Assembly (NCBI GenBank): GCA_029204225.1
Contig: CM055106.1
Coordinates: 48,371,337 to 48,435,336 of the forward strand
Source of the DNA: Diphasiastrum complanatum
Lineage: Eukaryota > Streptophyta > Lycopodiopsida > Lycopodiales > Lycopodiaceae
Length of the DNA stretch: 64,000 nucleotides
Reading direction: 5' to 3'
Of this stretch, positions 31,498 to 42,724 are shown piece after piece; positions within the stretch are counted from its first letter, which is position 1; the number at the start of each line of letters is the position of its first letter. The position numbers were made by a program, and so were the translations under genes. The notes beneath the pieces were generated by a model. The model did no database searches. It was not told where the DNA came from and saw nothing but the letters and a program-made list of their open reading frames with translations.

Positions 31498-32244
31498 TGT
31501 TGGAGGGTTTGCGGATCCCAAGGCAACCCTAACCCTAGTTAATAAGTGAGAGGGATTTGGCACCCTGCATGTGTAAGTCCAACCCGATGATCACATAGAA
31601 ATTTGATTAGTTGAAAGTCCATAAAAGGACTTTAGGGATTTTTGTGGGACTTTTAATGTCGCAGGGCCTAAATGTCAAGTTAGTGAATAAAGTTGGGTTT
31701 CCCTCCAATTTGGATGGTTCCCAATCTTTTTTAAATTTGAATAATTAGGGAGGCAAAAATGGACCAATAGGATTCAGAGGCTAGGGTCCTCCTCTCTACT
31801 ATAAAAAAGGACCAACTCGAGCTCCTACACATGTTCATTTCCTTATTTCAATAAAGCAGATTGGTTCTCTTCTGAAATGGATTGATGAATGTCCTTGCTC
31901 TCCATCACTTTTCCTCCATATCTCATGCTTTATTTGGATTTTGCTATGTTGGATCTGATTGTTATTGGGATTACATGTTATTATACTTTTTATGAGAGAG
32001 AAAGGGAGAGAGAGAAAGAGTAAGCTATCTTGTTGTGGATCATAGTGTTAGTGGATGTAGTGTTAATGGATTTTAGGGTTAATGGATGTTAGAGTTAGAT
32101 GTGAATCTTCCATTCAAGCTGAAATCTGAACTATACTATCGCTCTCATGGGAACGAATCTATGCGTGACAACTAACTGCGTCTCTTTGATGCTAGAATGA
32201 TTAGATCTTGGATTCAGGTTAGACAAGGAAAAAAACCCACTACA
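31498..32244 (+). mobile_element. 5' LTR of the Tat element
   Basis: Starts TGTTGGAGGG and ends CCCACTACA. A TATA box (TATAAAAAAGG) lies at 31800-31810 and a plant-type polyadenylation word AATAAAG near 31850. It is closely similar to 38106-38854, with a small percentage of differences by eye. Confidence 0.9.
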
Positions 32245-32245
32245 A

Positions 32246-32266
32246 TTTTGGTGCCGTTGCCGGGGA
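32246..32266 (+). promoter_or_regulatory. Primer-binding site, Tat/Athila type
   Basis: TTGGTGCCGTTGCCGGGG directly follows the LTR. A near-identical word is the usual PBS of Athila/Tat-group gypsy elements. Confidence 0.8.
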
Positions 32267-32960
32267 GCTACACCAATTTTTCAGTTTGCAGCATGTCTCT
32301 TGGATGGTTAGCTTGCATTAGGCATCTTGTCGTGGCATGAATAGTGTTAGATCTGCATTTAAGGTTAGTTTGAGAGTGATTTTGCTTGATTTGAGTGGAT
32401 TTGCTTGTTTGAAATCTAATCTGATTGTAGAACATGGAAAGCTATTCAGATTACCAATCTTAAGATTCATGTGAATCTGAGATATAAAAAAAAAACAACA
32501 AAAATATGTCAAATCTGCCAGATTTTGGTCAGAAGGAGGCAAAAATTGTCATCAGAGCTGATACTTTTTGCCCTCTCTCAGGAAACCTTTGCCAAGTTGC
32601 AAACACCTTCGGTTTTGATCACAAAACCTTCAGTTTGAAGGGCGAACAATCCTTTCCAGCAGATTTTTGGAAACATCAGAAAAATCGTCAAAAAGCACCA
32701 AAAAATCAACAAAACCCTAAAAATACAGAAAAAGCACTCTGCGCAGGTGTGATTCAGATCTATCTACTACCAGGTCGACGAAGATTAATACCAAAAATAG
32801 AAGAGTTTTTTTTTTCAGGAGATCAGTTGTCATATTGTCATATTTTTGTCAAAAAAGTCACTATGGGTTAACAGATCCAGATAGATTTCTTTAGATCTAT
32901 GCTGAATCCTGTGAAGTCTATGGCAAATTTTTTCTCCAAGATAAACTTAAACTTTTTCCT

Positions 32961-33690
32961 ATGGCCTTAACAGACGCAGCACAAAATTGGTATTATAATC
33001 AAGATGAAACTGAGTGTACAAATTGGGAGGTTGTTAAAAGAGCCCTTATCACATGGTTCAAACCTCAAAAGTTCATGAAAGACCCATTCCTACTTTTAAG
33101 TAGAACTAAAATGGGAAAGCGGAAAATGGTTCGAGATTACATTGAACGGGTGAAATGCCTCAGATCTGAGTGCGAACCCGAGCTAATTAACGAAAATGTC
33201 ATGATTATGTGATTTTTGTCAGGTTTACCTAAAAGGATCAGACGTCAGCTGAAACACCATAATGAGTATGCGCTCTTGCAAAAATGCTATGGATGATGCA
33301 ATTCGGGAGGAGGATAAAGATTCAGATGATGAGCCGAATATCAATATGTTGCCTTATACATCAGGGCAGGCCACTACGACATCCACCACTATTGCATCAA
33401 CAAATGCCAACGCCACTGCAGAAATGATGCTCAATGAGTTCGAGAAACTCGGGAAGAACTAGCAGAAACAGATGGAAAAATTGTAGTCGCAATTTGATGA
33501 GAAGATCAAAGGATTGGAAGATTTCCACGGACAAGCGAACAAGGAACCTAAGAAGTTTGCGAAGACTTTTTCTACCAGAAAAAATGTCTAGTGTTCTATT
33601 TGTACAGGAAGTCACACAATGAACGAGTGTCCTCAATTGAAAAAACGAATGAAAACCAGTGTTTGCCATTTTTTCGTCTGATCATGAGAC
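32961..33690 (+). pseudogene. Tat gag (capsid domain and zinc knuckle)
   Basis: ALTDAAQNWYY, WEVVKRALITWFKPQ, YIERVKCLRSECEPELINEN and GLPKRIRRQL are the retrotransposon gag core (PF03732-type capsid). A stop falls near 33210 and the frame shifts after it. An acidic linker follows, then CSICTGSHTMNEC near 33590-33630, a CX2CX4HX4C knuckle. The protein would form the particle that packages element RNA. It is broken here. Confidence 0.75.
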
Positions 33691-34019
33691 TACCTTTTGC
33701 AACTTCAATTTGCGGATAATTCAGCAACGGTATGCCCAAATGGGATATCGAGAACTGCAATATGGAGGAAATCCAGCAGCTAGACCTCGACAATTTGCTC
33801 TTGGATACCCGGAACGTTTAGCCTTACCTGCCCCGCCAAAGCACTCTGCTCCTCCTGCCAATTTGATGGAACCAAAATCGTACATAAGTGTCGAGCAATG
33901 GAACTATGGTAATCATCAAGAAGGTGGATCTTCAGAACAGTATGCTATTTATGTTGCCGCGCAACAACAAGCATCTAGAAAGTGGACCAGAGCACCACTT
34001 GGATGCTTTGCATGTGGAG

Positions 34020-35030
34020 AAAATCTTCTTTGCGGATTTAGCACGGCCTATATACAAACTGACTATTGTTCCTATTTAGACAATAGAGGCGTTAGAAACC
34101 TTTGAAAAATTAAAAAAAGCATTAACTTCAGCACTGATACTACATTCTTCAGATTGGACGATTGAATTTCATGCTCACACGGATGCCTCAAAATATGCCA
34201 TTGGATCAGTTTTGATGCAACCAGGTGATTATAAGAAGGACTATCCTATACGATTTGCAAGAAGACAGCTTACAAATCCGGAGAAGAGTTATTCAACAAC
34301 AGAACATGAAGCGTAAGCCATGATTTTTTATGTTCGGAAATTTCGTCACTACCTCATGGAAACGCACTTCGCATTTTAAACAAATCATCAGTCGTTACTT
34401 TACTTGGTAAACAAGACATGCAATACTGGACGTATTGCAAGATGGTTATTGTTATTGACTGAATTTGACTTTCGAATTGTGGTTCAAAAGGGGAAGATTA
34501 AATCATGTTCTCACATGATGGCATGGGCGAAGGACACTTCTCTATAGATATTAGTGTTTGCAAACTTTTGCAATCAGTTTTTTGGTGGCCTACGCTTCAT
34601 AAGGACATAGAAAATTATATTCAGACATATGATGTTTGCCAGCGAGCACGATGGCTTACTAGACATAACTATGAATCCTTGCATCCGGTTTTATCGCAAG
34701 CACCGTTTGAAAAATGGGGACTTAATTTTTGTTGGTCCTATTTATCCTGCCGCGCAAGGATCTCGGCCCGATACATTATTGTAGCAACTGATTATATGAC
34801 CAAGTGGGTTGAAGCCAAAGCTGTCAAAGTTGCTGATGCAAAAACTACGGCCAAGTTTCTCTATGAAAATATTATAATCAGATTTGGATGTCCGATCGAG
34901 ATTGTCAATGACTGGGGTACGCACTTCGTTAATAAAAAAATAAAGTGTTTACTGGAAGATTTTTTTGTTATACATAGATTTAGAACTCCTCCGTACTATT
35001 CCAGAGGGAATGGCCAAGCTGAATCTTCCA
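34020..35030 (+). pseudogene. Tat RNase H and integrase (RT deleted)
   Basis: After a second Cys-rich motif (GCFACGE, ~34005) the reading jumps directly to ARPIYKLTIVP and ETFEKLKKALTSALILH, the end of RT. It continues with RNase H (FHAHTDASKYAIGSVL, NHQSLLYLVNKT), the integrase zinc-binding region (WWPTLHKDIENYIQTYDVCQ) and the integrase core (YIIVATDYMTKWVEAKAV, IEIVNDWGTHF, GNGQAESSN). Protease and most of RT are absent, an internal deletion. Several stops and shifts are present. The reading ends abruptly at AESSN near 35028. Confidence 0.82.
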
Positions 35031-35593
35031 ATACTGCACCTTCTCCATAAAGTCGAGTCGGGCAGTATTAAAATCCAAGTTATGTGGCAAAAAGCAACGA
35101 TGGGCTCCTGCAATCCACTTTGAGGTCGTCCAAGACGTGAAGCGAGATTCTTATGAGTCTCCCATCATGCTACACGAAAATATAAATGAGCAACCGCCAA
35201 CTGATCTTGGATATTCTCTGAGGCCATTGGCTTATTTGGATCGAATGCTAGAGGAGGAAGGCAATCATCCCATCTGGTTGCCACTAATGCCAACAGAGTT
35301 AAATGTTTTACAAACATTGTCGATTGTCGCACTGTCAAATCGGGAGCGTGGATATACTCCCGCTGGTATGCTTGTAAGGCTCGGTGGAAATTCATTGATA
35401 TCGTCCACTGTTATGGCTGATGGATGATTGGCCAATTGGCCATATGGATCGTGATTTTGTCCATAGCCAATCCCAAATCCTTTCATTTATTCCTTCTCGG
35501 CATTGGCACATAATAGGGATCTACCCGCAATTGGCGAGGGCTGGTCACATAACTCCTGATTAATTTCGGAGTTTTCTCAAAAACGGTAACTCT

Positions 35594-36924
35594 CTATGCC
35601 GGCTGCTCTCCCAATGCAGGTATTTTGTCCAATTCTTTGTCGGCCTCTATTTCTGAGGTCTTGAACTTAAGGACCCATCCACCACGCGAGGACTCATGTG
35701 GATGTTGTGATAAGAAACTCTGGATCAGGCCCTCGACGCTGATGGGCCTTCTGAATAACGGTGTGGTCCTTGATGAGGATGGACCCATTGGCACTACCTC
35801 TACAATTGGTGATTGTTCTTATAATTCTGGAGCTCCTCCCTGGTCCATGCCCAAATCCAGCCCTGTATCCATTGGTATTGCAGTTTGGTGAGAAGGGGAG
35901 CATTGCAACATGACCGGTATTGGGATTTGTGGTCTGGCTTCCAACACCTGAGCGGCTGCTTTTTCCATAGACGCTGATGGTTTCTTTAGCCTTTGCCAAC
36001 TCAGTTGAAGCTGCTCCTTTGAACTTGTCAAAGCAGCCTTGGGATCCCTGAAGGGCCACTTTGTAAGTTCCCACTTTATTGAACAAATACGCAATCTCCG
36101 TCGGAGTTACCGGATGATCTGGTATTTGCATCTGAAGATACGCATCATGCTCAAGAGTGGTCGCATCCAATTCACCTTGGAGACGTGTGTGATCCTGCTC
36201 CGCCATTTGCAGTTGACCTTGTAGCAGTTGCACCTGTTGCTTTGCATCCTGCATGGCCTTGTCCACCTGATCTTGTGCGGTTGTCAGGGCATTTTGCAAG
36301 GAGCTAACATATCCTTCGAGGTGATCAACATGTTGCTGTGCCATCTTCTTTTCAGTTTCAAGCTTTTCTTTGTGCTGCTTGGCAATCTTCAGTTCTATGT
36401 CCAACTGAACAATCTTCTGGTGGATGAGAGTGTTTTCAGACCTCATGTCTGAAATTCTCTATTCCATTTTTTTTTCTTGTCCAGCATAGACTGGATCACT
36501 TGCGCAAGGCTTGACACTCTCTTTCTATGATAGTTCAAAGAAGTTCATTCACATTGCTAATGATCATGAATGTAACACCCAAATCTATTGTCGTGGAGGC
36601 GGCAGTAGTAGCAGGACCTGATCGTACTATCCTTGGTTGGCGTGAAATAGGTGCCGGTACTTCTTTTTCTTCAAAAACATCTTCCTCTTCAAAGCCCTCC
36701 GACACTGTGGTGTCGAACTGCTTCGATGATTTCACAGCTTGGTCGACCCGAAGTGTGGCTGGGGCATCTTCAGCTTGAAGTGGCTGGCATGAATCTTCAA
36801 CACCAACAGTAGTATCATGGATTTGTTCGAATCCTCTTCCAGGGGATTGGAGTTCAAAGGGCGCAGGGCTCTGGGGCATTTCAAAAACTTCAAAGGCCCC
36901 AAGGGGGTCGAAATCATTGAACAT
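35594..36924 (-). pseudogene. Coiled-coil ORF3 of the Tat element
   Basis: The main open piece is 36446-35694 (250 codons), with a coiled-coil heptad region (KIVQLDIELKIAKQHKEKLE..., QDAKQQVQLLQGQLQMAEQD), then a Gly/Asn-rich tail. An upstream open piece at 36924-36535 is acidic and Pro-rich. The two are not in one clean frame. In its original orientation this lies between integrase and the 3' LTR, where Tat-group elements often carry an extra ORF. G2 has an equivalent coiled-coil ORF at 50752-52118. The function of such ORFs is unknown. Confidence 0.6.
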
Positions 36925-37452
36925 ATCTATAAAGTATTGTGTGTTTGGTGAAATAGCTTCCAGGAGGCTCCTTCACCCAAGTACTGTCATAAATGCATTT
37001 TTGCAAGATCTGAGGCTATGCACGACCTAATTTTGACATTTTAAGACCATCTAGTAAATCAACGAAGGTTCCTAATGAGGGTAAGATGCTCGGTGAAGGT
37101 TCCCAAAATGGCATATTGCTGATCATTCCCCTGACTCAAAAAATGGATTTTTTTTGGCCAAGAACCTTCACCCACTTCAATATAGACATATCTGAAGTGG
37201 ATGTACAATCTAGAGACTCAGCAAAGATTTCTGATACTGTATAGGCAATATCTGACTGAAACAATGTTTTTATAAGTCATTTTCCATAAAAAATATTGTC
37301 CTTCCTTTTTTCCATGCTGATGACTTTTATGACTTTTGCTCAACAATCTTCTCTCATTTTTTTTTTTACTGTCTTTTTCCAAACAAAATTTAACAATTAA
37401 AGTAGTGAAAACAAAAAATTGAAAAAAAAATAAAAATGAAAAATCAAGTAGA

Positions 37453-37985
37453 TCATGCTTGCTGATGTGACGGAGCAGGCTGCCAAAAGTTGCGTAATCG
37501 GCTACCATTCACCGGAGTATCAAATCGTTTTCCATCCAAGTGCTCAAGAATTACTGCGCCATAGTTCAAAATTTCCTTCACTTTATACGGGCCTTCACCG
37601 GTAAACTTCAATTTTTCTTTGATGAGATTAGTTTTGTACATCAGTGCAAGATCTCTTGCTTTTAGATCTTTTTTGTGCAATCGACGATCGTGCCATGCCT
37701 TTCAGCGGTCTTCCTCTGTTGCTAACGCGTGAACTGCCATCAATCGGGTTTCACATAATTTGTGCAACGCTTCATGACGTAGTTGTAAAGACTTATCATC
37801 ATTTAACCGTTCTGTTGTCGCTATGCATAAAGATGGGATTAAAAATTCAATCGGCATGACAACATCTTGACCATAAACCAGTTGAAAGGGTGTTTGATTT
37901 GTACTAATTTTTAAGTGGTTTTGAATGCCCATAACGCTGCATATAGTTTATGTTCTCAATCAGACTAACTCGCTTCAACTGTCTT
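37453..37985 (-). pseudogene. Tat integrase C-terminal part (inverted)
   Basis: Minus-strand reading: YAALWAF, QTPFQLVYGQDVVMPIEF, a helical region ending in ALATEEDR, then KARDLALMYKTN, KLKFTGEGPYKVKEIL and DTPVNGSRLRNFW. This is the usual gypsy integrase tail, with one break near 37700. Confidence 0.8.
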
Positions 37986-38105
37986 TGTCATAATAGTGCA
38001 AAGAATTTTATTGTTAATAAAGATTCATCGCGAAGCTAATAAAAGTCTCCAATAACTGCATCTTGCAGGTGTCGTGGGACTGCCACCAGTTTTGGTGGGG
38101 GATAC

Positions 38106-38854
38106 TGTTGGAGGGTTTGCAGATCCCAAGGCAACCCTAACCCTAGTTAATAAGTGAGAGGGATTTGGCACCCTGCGTGTGTAAGTCCAACCCGATGATC
38201 ACATAGAAATTTGGTTAGTTGAAAGCCAATAAAAGGAGTTTAGGCCTTTTTGCGGGACTTTTAATGTCGTAGGGCCTAAATGTCAAGTTAGTGAATAAAG
38301 TTGGGTTTCCCTCCAATTTGGATGGTTCCCACTCTTTTTTAAATTTGAATAGTTAGGGAGACAGAAATGGACCAATAGGATTCAGAGGCCAAGGTCCTCC
38401 TCTCTACTATAAAAAGGGACCAACTCGAGCTCCTAAACATGTTCATTTCCTCATTTCAATAAAGCAGATTGGTTCTCTTCTGAAATGGATTGATGAATGT
38501 CCTTGCTCTCTATCACTTTTCCACCATCTCTCATGTTTTATTTGGATTTTGCTAATTGTTGGATTTGATTGTTATTGGGATTGCATGTTATTATACTTTT
38601 TATGAGAGAGAAAGGGAGAGAGAAAAAGAGTAAGCTATCTTGTTGTAGATCATAGTGTTAGTGGATGTAGTGTTAATGGACTGTAGGGTTAATGGATGTT
38701 AGAGTTAGATGTGAATCTTCCATTCAAGCTGAAATCTAAAATATACTATCACTCTCATGAGAACAAATCTATGCATGACAACTAAATTCGTCTCTTTGAT
38801 GCTAGATTGATTAGATCTTGGATTCATGTTAGGCAAGGAAAGAAACCCACTACA
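38106..38854 (+). mobile_element. 3' LTR of the Tat element
   Basis: Starts TGTTGGAGGG after a purine-rich tract (GGTGGGGGATAC) and ends AACCCACTACA. It carries the same TATA box as the 5' LTR. Confidence 0.9.
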
Positions 38855-39101
38855 TAACAATATCTGGATGGCGGCCCTTCTTTTCACGAGAAAAGAAATC
38901 CGGATTAAACATAGGATAAAGGAGAGCTGACTGCGAGTGCGTTGAAAAATGTCACTCTTGCTCGGCCACTGCATGCTTGGCTTGCATATCCAAAATTTGG
39001 TTTTGAAGAAAGTTTAAAGCTTGTACAAGTTGATTGGTATAAACATCAGGAGGAATAGGTGGTGAAGAAGGTCCTTCGCCCGAGGGCACAACAGGGTCCA
39101 T
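38855..39101 (-). pseudogene. G1 gag, 5' part
   Basis: The minus-strand ATG at 39099-39101 begins MDPVVPSGEGPSSPP and continues LVQALNFLQNQILDMQAKHA, then a stop and FFSREKKGRHPD, where the Tat element is inserted. This is a typical gypsy gag N-terminus with a coiled region. No 5' LTR is recognised to its right. Confidence 0.7.
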
Positions 39102-39770
39102 GGCACACTAAGGAAAAAGACTGGAAAAATGACAAGGGCTTCACAACAAAGTGGCTTAGGAAGCTTGAGACAACTACTCAAGGAGACCAGGCCACAATAA
39201 GCTCTTCAATAATAAAGATGGAGCCTTTACCTCCCATCCCATACCTTTTCCTTCCTAAATGGCCTTGCTGGGTGGTGGGCCTCATGGACGCCACCTAGCA
39301 AGCACATGGGCCCCAAAAACAAGTGGCATCCCCTTATGGGGTCCATCTACCCTCATAACACATGGCCACCACCTTCCCTATGCCACTTCACCCAAGGGTC
39401 ACTTGGGTCACGTCTCACTCACCTTTTGGGTCACCACCTTAACCTCTTGGCCTTATGGCCCAAAAAAGCACCTAGGACTTCTTTAAGGCTTGTCCTTATA
39501 CTTAGAAGGAGGTGCAAGTACAATTGTATGTTCAAGAAGAGGAGGTGGAAGAAAAAATTTCACTTTTCCTCCCAAAAGGTGAAGAGGATGGTAAAATTGC
39601 AAAAAAATTTGTGTATGCAAGTGGAACTTTACAAGTTGAAAGTTTAAGGCCAAAAAAGAGACAAGAGAAGAAAAGCACACAAGCCTATACTTGCAACAAG
39701 TATAACCTGCAAATACAGATTGTGTACTTTTATTCACAACACTAAAAGTCCCTAGAAGGGACAACCAAAA
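39102..39770. other. Unassigned region upstream of G1 gag
   Basis: Expected to hold the G1 leader or 5' LTR, but no PBS or LTR match to 18.3-19.35 kb was found. It contains CC-rich words (CACTTGGGTCACGTCTCACT) and no recognisable gene. Confidence 0.35.
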
Positions 39771-39774
39771 CCCA

Positions 39775-40145
39775 CCCCTGATGGCTGCCCCTAAATATGT
39801 GTCCATAAATTAGGGGCAGGTAAAAACCCGTTCCTCCTTGTCAAAGAGGGACAAACTTTTACCCGCCCCTTCTCCTCAAAGAGGGATGGGAAGAACCCCG
39901 CCCCTCCTTATCAAAGAGGGATAGATTTTCACCCGCCCCTCCTACTCAAAGAGGTGCGAGAAAAAACCTCTTTGTCAAATAAAAACAGGTTTTTCCTCGC
40001 CCCTCCTCAAATAGGGGTGGGTGTTTACCCGCTCCTCCTTTTCAAATAGGGACATGTTTTTACCTGCCCCTCCTCAAAAAGAGACGAATAAAATCTGCCC
40101 CTCCATTTGTCTATGAGAGACGAGTAAAAATCCGCCTCTCTTATA
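39775..40145. repeat. Degenerate minisatellite, CCGCCCCTCCT...CAAAGAGGGA units
   Basis: Units of roughly 28-60 bp alternate CCCGCCCCTCCT, TCAAAGAGGGA and a T/A run (GGTTTTTACC). There are about eight copies with heavy variation. Confidence 0.8.
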
Positions 40146-40205
40146 TATGATGTTTTGGATATTGTTGTAGGTTTTGAGGAGAGACCAACAACATAACAAG
40201 ATCAA

Positions 40206-41919
40206 ATGAGGTATGATAAGAGGTCCAAAAGGACTCTAAACATGATCAAGATGAATGTCACCAATGAGCTTCTCAAGGAGGTTGGTAAGAGTACTTCATC
40301 TAAGGATGCTTGGGATTCATTGAAGAAGCTTTATGGATCCAAGTCTACTTCTAGACTGTTGAATCTAAAAAGGCAAATCTTTCCTTGTTTGCAAAAGAAT
40401 GAAGAAAGTCCAAGTACTTTTATTTTGAGGATGAAAGCACTGAATGATGAGTTGGCTTGCATTGATGAGAGCGTTTAGGAAGGAGAGCTTGTTCAAGTTA
40501 TTTTTAATGGATTGTTGGATGCTCATGCTAACACTGTTCAAAGTATTGCTATTCAATAGACTTTTCCAAGTTTGATAGATCTTGATCAATGAAGAATATA
40601 GGCTTCAATCAAGAAGTGGATCTACATCAACACTTCAAGAGGAGGCTATGTTCACAAAGTGCAAATTCAAGGGCAAAAGCAAAAGTAAGTGGTATAAAGG
40701 GCACAATCAAGTGGATGCTTCTTCAAATGGCAAAAGGAAGGATAGATCGAATCTCAAGTGCTTCTATTGTGGCATCAAAGGACACTTTGCAAGTGAGTGC
40801 TACAAGAAGAAGAGAGATCAAGGAGACAAGCAAGGTAATCTTACTCTTGATGAGGATGGTTTGGATGTTCAAGATGCAAATGATGATGCTTTTGTGATGT
40901 CTTCATGTATGCTCGCTAATGACAGAGATCTAGATCCATGGTGAATTGATAGTGGAGCAAGTTCACACATGACTTTTCACAAAGAGTACTTCACTTCTTT
41001 GTTGGCATATGGAGATGACAAGAGGGTGATCTACACGGCCAATGATGGTGAGTGTGCAGTCAAAGGGATTGGCACAAGTCCTATTTCTCTCTCTACAAAT
41101 AGGAATATTTTTTTGGAGGATGTCTTGTTTATTCCATCTATTACCAAGAATTTGCTTAGTGTGAGTCAATTGCTATGTAAAGGCCTCAAGGTTTAGTTTG
41201 ATGGAGATGCTTGTATGATCAAAAGGAAGGATGTCTTGATTGGAAAAGGTAAAAGGCAAGGGAAGTTGTTCAAACTAGATGCTTGTGTTATTGCTAACCA
41301 AGTAAAATGTGTTTCAAGAGAGAAAATACCTATTCAAGAGATTTGGCATAAAAGGATGAGACACCTCAGCTTCAAGTCATTGGAGGTAATGGCTAGAAAG
41401 AAGGTTGTGATAGGTCTTCCAGCTTCCTTAAGTGACATCGATCATGTTTGTGAGTCTTGTGCTTTGTCTAAGTCACATAGACTACCTTATACTAGGTCTA
41501 CATCTAGATCTACAAATCCTTTTCAACTTGTACATTCGGATATTCATGGACTTACTACAATTAGCAATAGTGGAGCTAAGATGTATGTAACTTTCATTGA
41601 TGATTGTAGTAGATTTTGCTGGATCTATCTACTAAAGAGCAAAGATGAAGTGTATGATGTCTTTGTTAAGTTCAAGAATGCAAGGGAGAACCAATTTTTC
41701 ACAAGGATAAAGTGCTTAAGGAGTGACAATGGTGGTGAGTACATATCTACCAAGTTCAAGGCCTTTTGTGATGAGCATGGGATCAAGAGAGAGTATACAA
41801 TATCAAGGACCCCACAACAAAATGGAGTGGTTGAAAGGAAGAATAGGACTTTATGTGAAAGTGCTAAAGCCATGAGGTTAAGTGCTAGTTTGATAAACCA
41901 TTTTGGGATCATTGTGTGC
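40206..41919 (+). pseudogene. Copia C2, left part (gag, protease, integrase)
   Basis: The gag middle (MIKMNVTNELLKEVG, AWDSLKKLYGS, FILRMKALNDEL), with stops near 40480-40590. A CCHC knuckle (CFYCGIKGHFASEC, 40760). The protease DSGASSHMTF after a TGA (40945). Pre-integrase IWHKRMRHLSFKSLE. Integrase with FIDDCSRFCWIYLL, LRSDNGGEYI and TPQQNGVVERKNRTLCESA. The reading stops at 41915, where the C3 LTR begins. The 5' end is missing. Close relative of C1. Confidence 0.87.
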
Positions 41920-42659
41920 CAACATGACTTTGACTCGAAGCACGAACGAGAACAATTCGTGATAGTCAACGTGTCTTTGACTCGAAGCATGAACGATTCG
42001 CGAATCAAACCGCAAAGCCAAAAAAGAGATGCGAAACGAAAACTACGAAAATAATGAAGGCAAACGGGAGATTACGAAACAGACAAAGGAAAATCTTTCG
42101 CGCTGCCAGCTGGCAGCTCAACGGGCTTCACGCCCAGCTGAAACGAGTAACAATGACACAGACTAACTAATGAGTTGATTAGCGTTAATAATGATGTGAT
42201 TCTATGTTTACCTATCTTGTAAATTCCACATAGTGGAGGTATAAACGATCCTCTCTGGATCATAAAGTAAGTAGAAAGAGAAAAAATACAAGTAGTGAAT
42301 ATAGAGATCTGTAAGAGACATAGAGAGACATAGCGAATAGAGTAAGAAAGAAAAGACACCATAGTTGTGCATGAAAGTCTGCCAACGAGCATAATACAAT
42401 GAAAGAGTAGAATGTCATTCCGCCAACGAGCGAGACACTGACGAATTCACTCTAAACTAAAATGATAATCCAGTCACTCTATTTTCGTGCATCTCGTCTT
42501 GTGCTGTGGATCATGATTTCTAGAATAGAATGTGTTCTGTGATGCGTAGTCGAGTGTCTGGGTTCCTATAAGGGCTTCCGTACAAAAGAAGATCAAAAGA
42601 CAGAAAATTGTTCGCGAAGGACGAACACGAATCAGTCTCACGCACACGCTCCTGCGACA
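41920..42659 (+). mobile_element. 5' LTR of C3, truncated at its outer end
   Basis: Matches 46708-47487 from CAACATGAC onward. The outer ~74 bp (TGTCAAAAATGG...) are absent. It ends CGACA before the PBS. Confidence 0.85.
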
Positions 42660-42672
42660 TGGTATCAGAGCC
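42660..42672 (+). promoter_or_regulatory. C3 primer-binding site
   Basis: TGGTATCAGAGCC, complementary to the 3' end of initiator Met-tRNA, directly after the LTR. Confidence 0.9.
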
Positions 42673-42724
42673 ACCAGGTTGTCACTACTGATATCCCAGC
42701 AGTGATTCTTCCAAACAACATAAT

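Larger units (their letters stand above)
35030..38016 (-). other. Inverted internal segment of the Tat element
   Basis: Plus-strand integrase stops at GQAESSN (about 35028). Its direct continuation is found on the minus strand, starting at about 38016 with a reading NKILCTIM, TKTVEAS, EHKLYAALWAF, then QLVYGQDVVMP and onward. The LTRs, PBS and polypurine tract keep plus orientation, so only this ~3-kb internal part is flipped. The G2 element shows the normal, uninverted order of the same parts. Confidence 0.78.
31498..38854 (+). mobile_element. Tat/Athila-type Ty3/gypsy element, both LTRs, internally deleted and inverted
   Basis: LTRs lie at 31498-32244 and 38106-38854, same orientation, TGTTGG...CTACA. 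The PBS and polypurine tract are correctly placed for plus orientation. Flanks GAACA and TAACA are a 5-base target duplication with one mismatch, and G1 gag resumes on the far side. Inside: gag, a zinc knuckle, a jump straight to the end of RT, RNase H and integrase, then an inverted segment of about 3 kb with the integrase C-terminus and a coiled-coil ORF. It is non-autonomous. Confidence 0.88.

Noticed and set aside
39059-39806. Frames of 75-113 codons upstream of G1 gag
   Set aside because: They overlap on both strands, lack motifs and start inside the gag leader.
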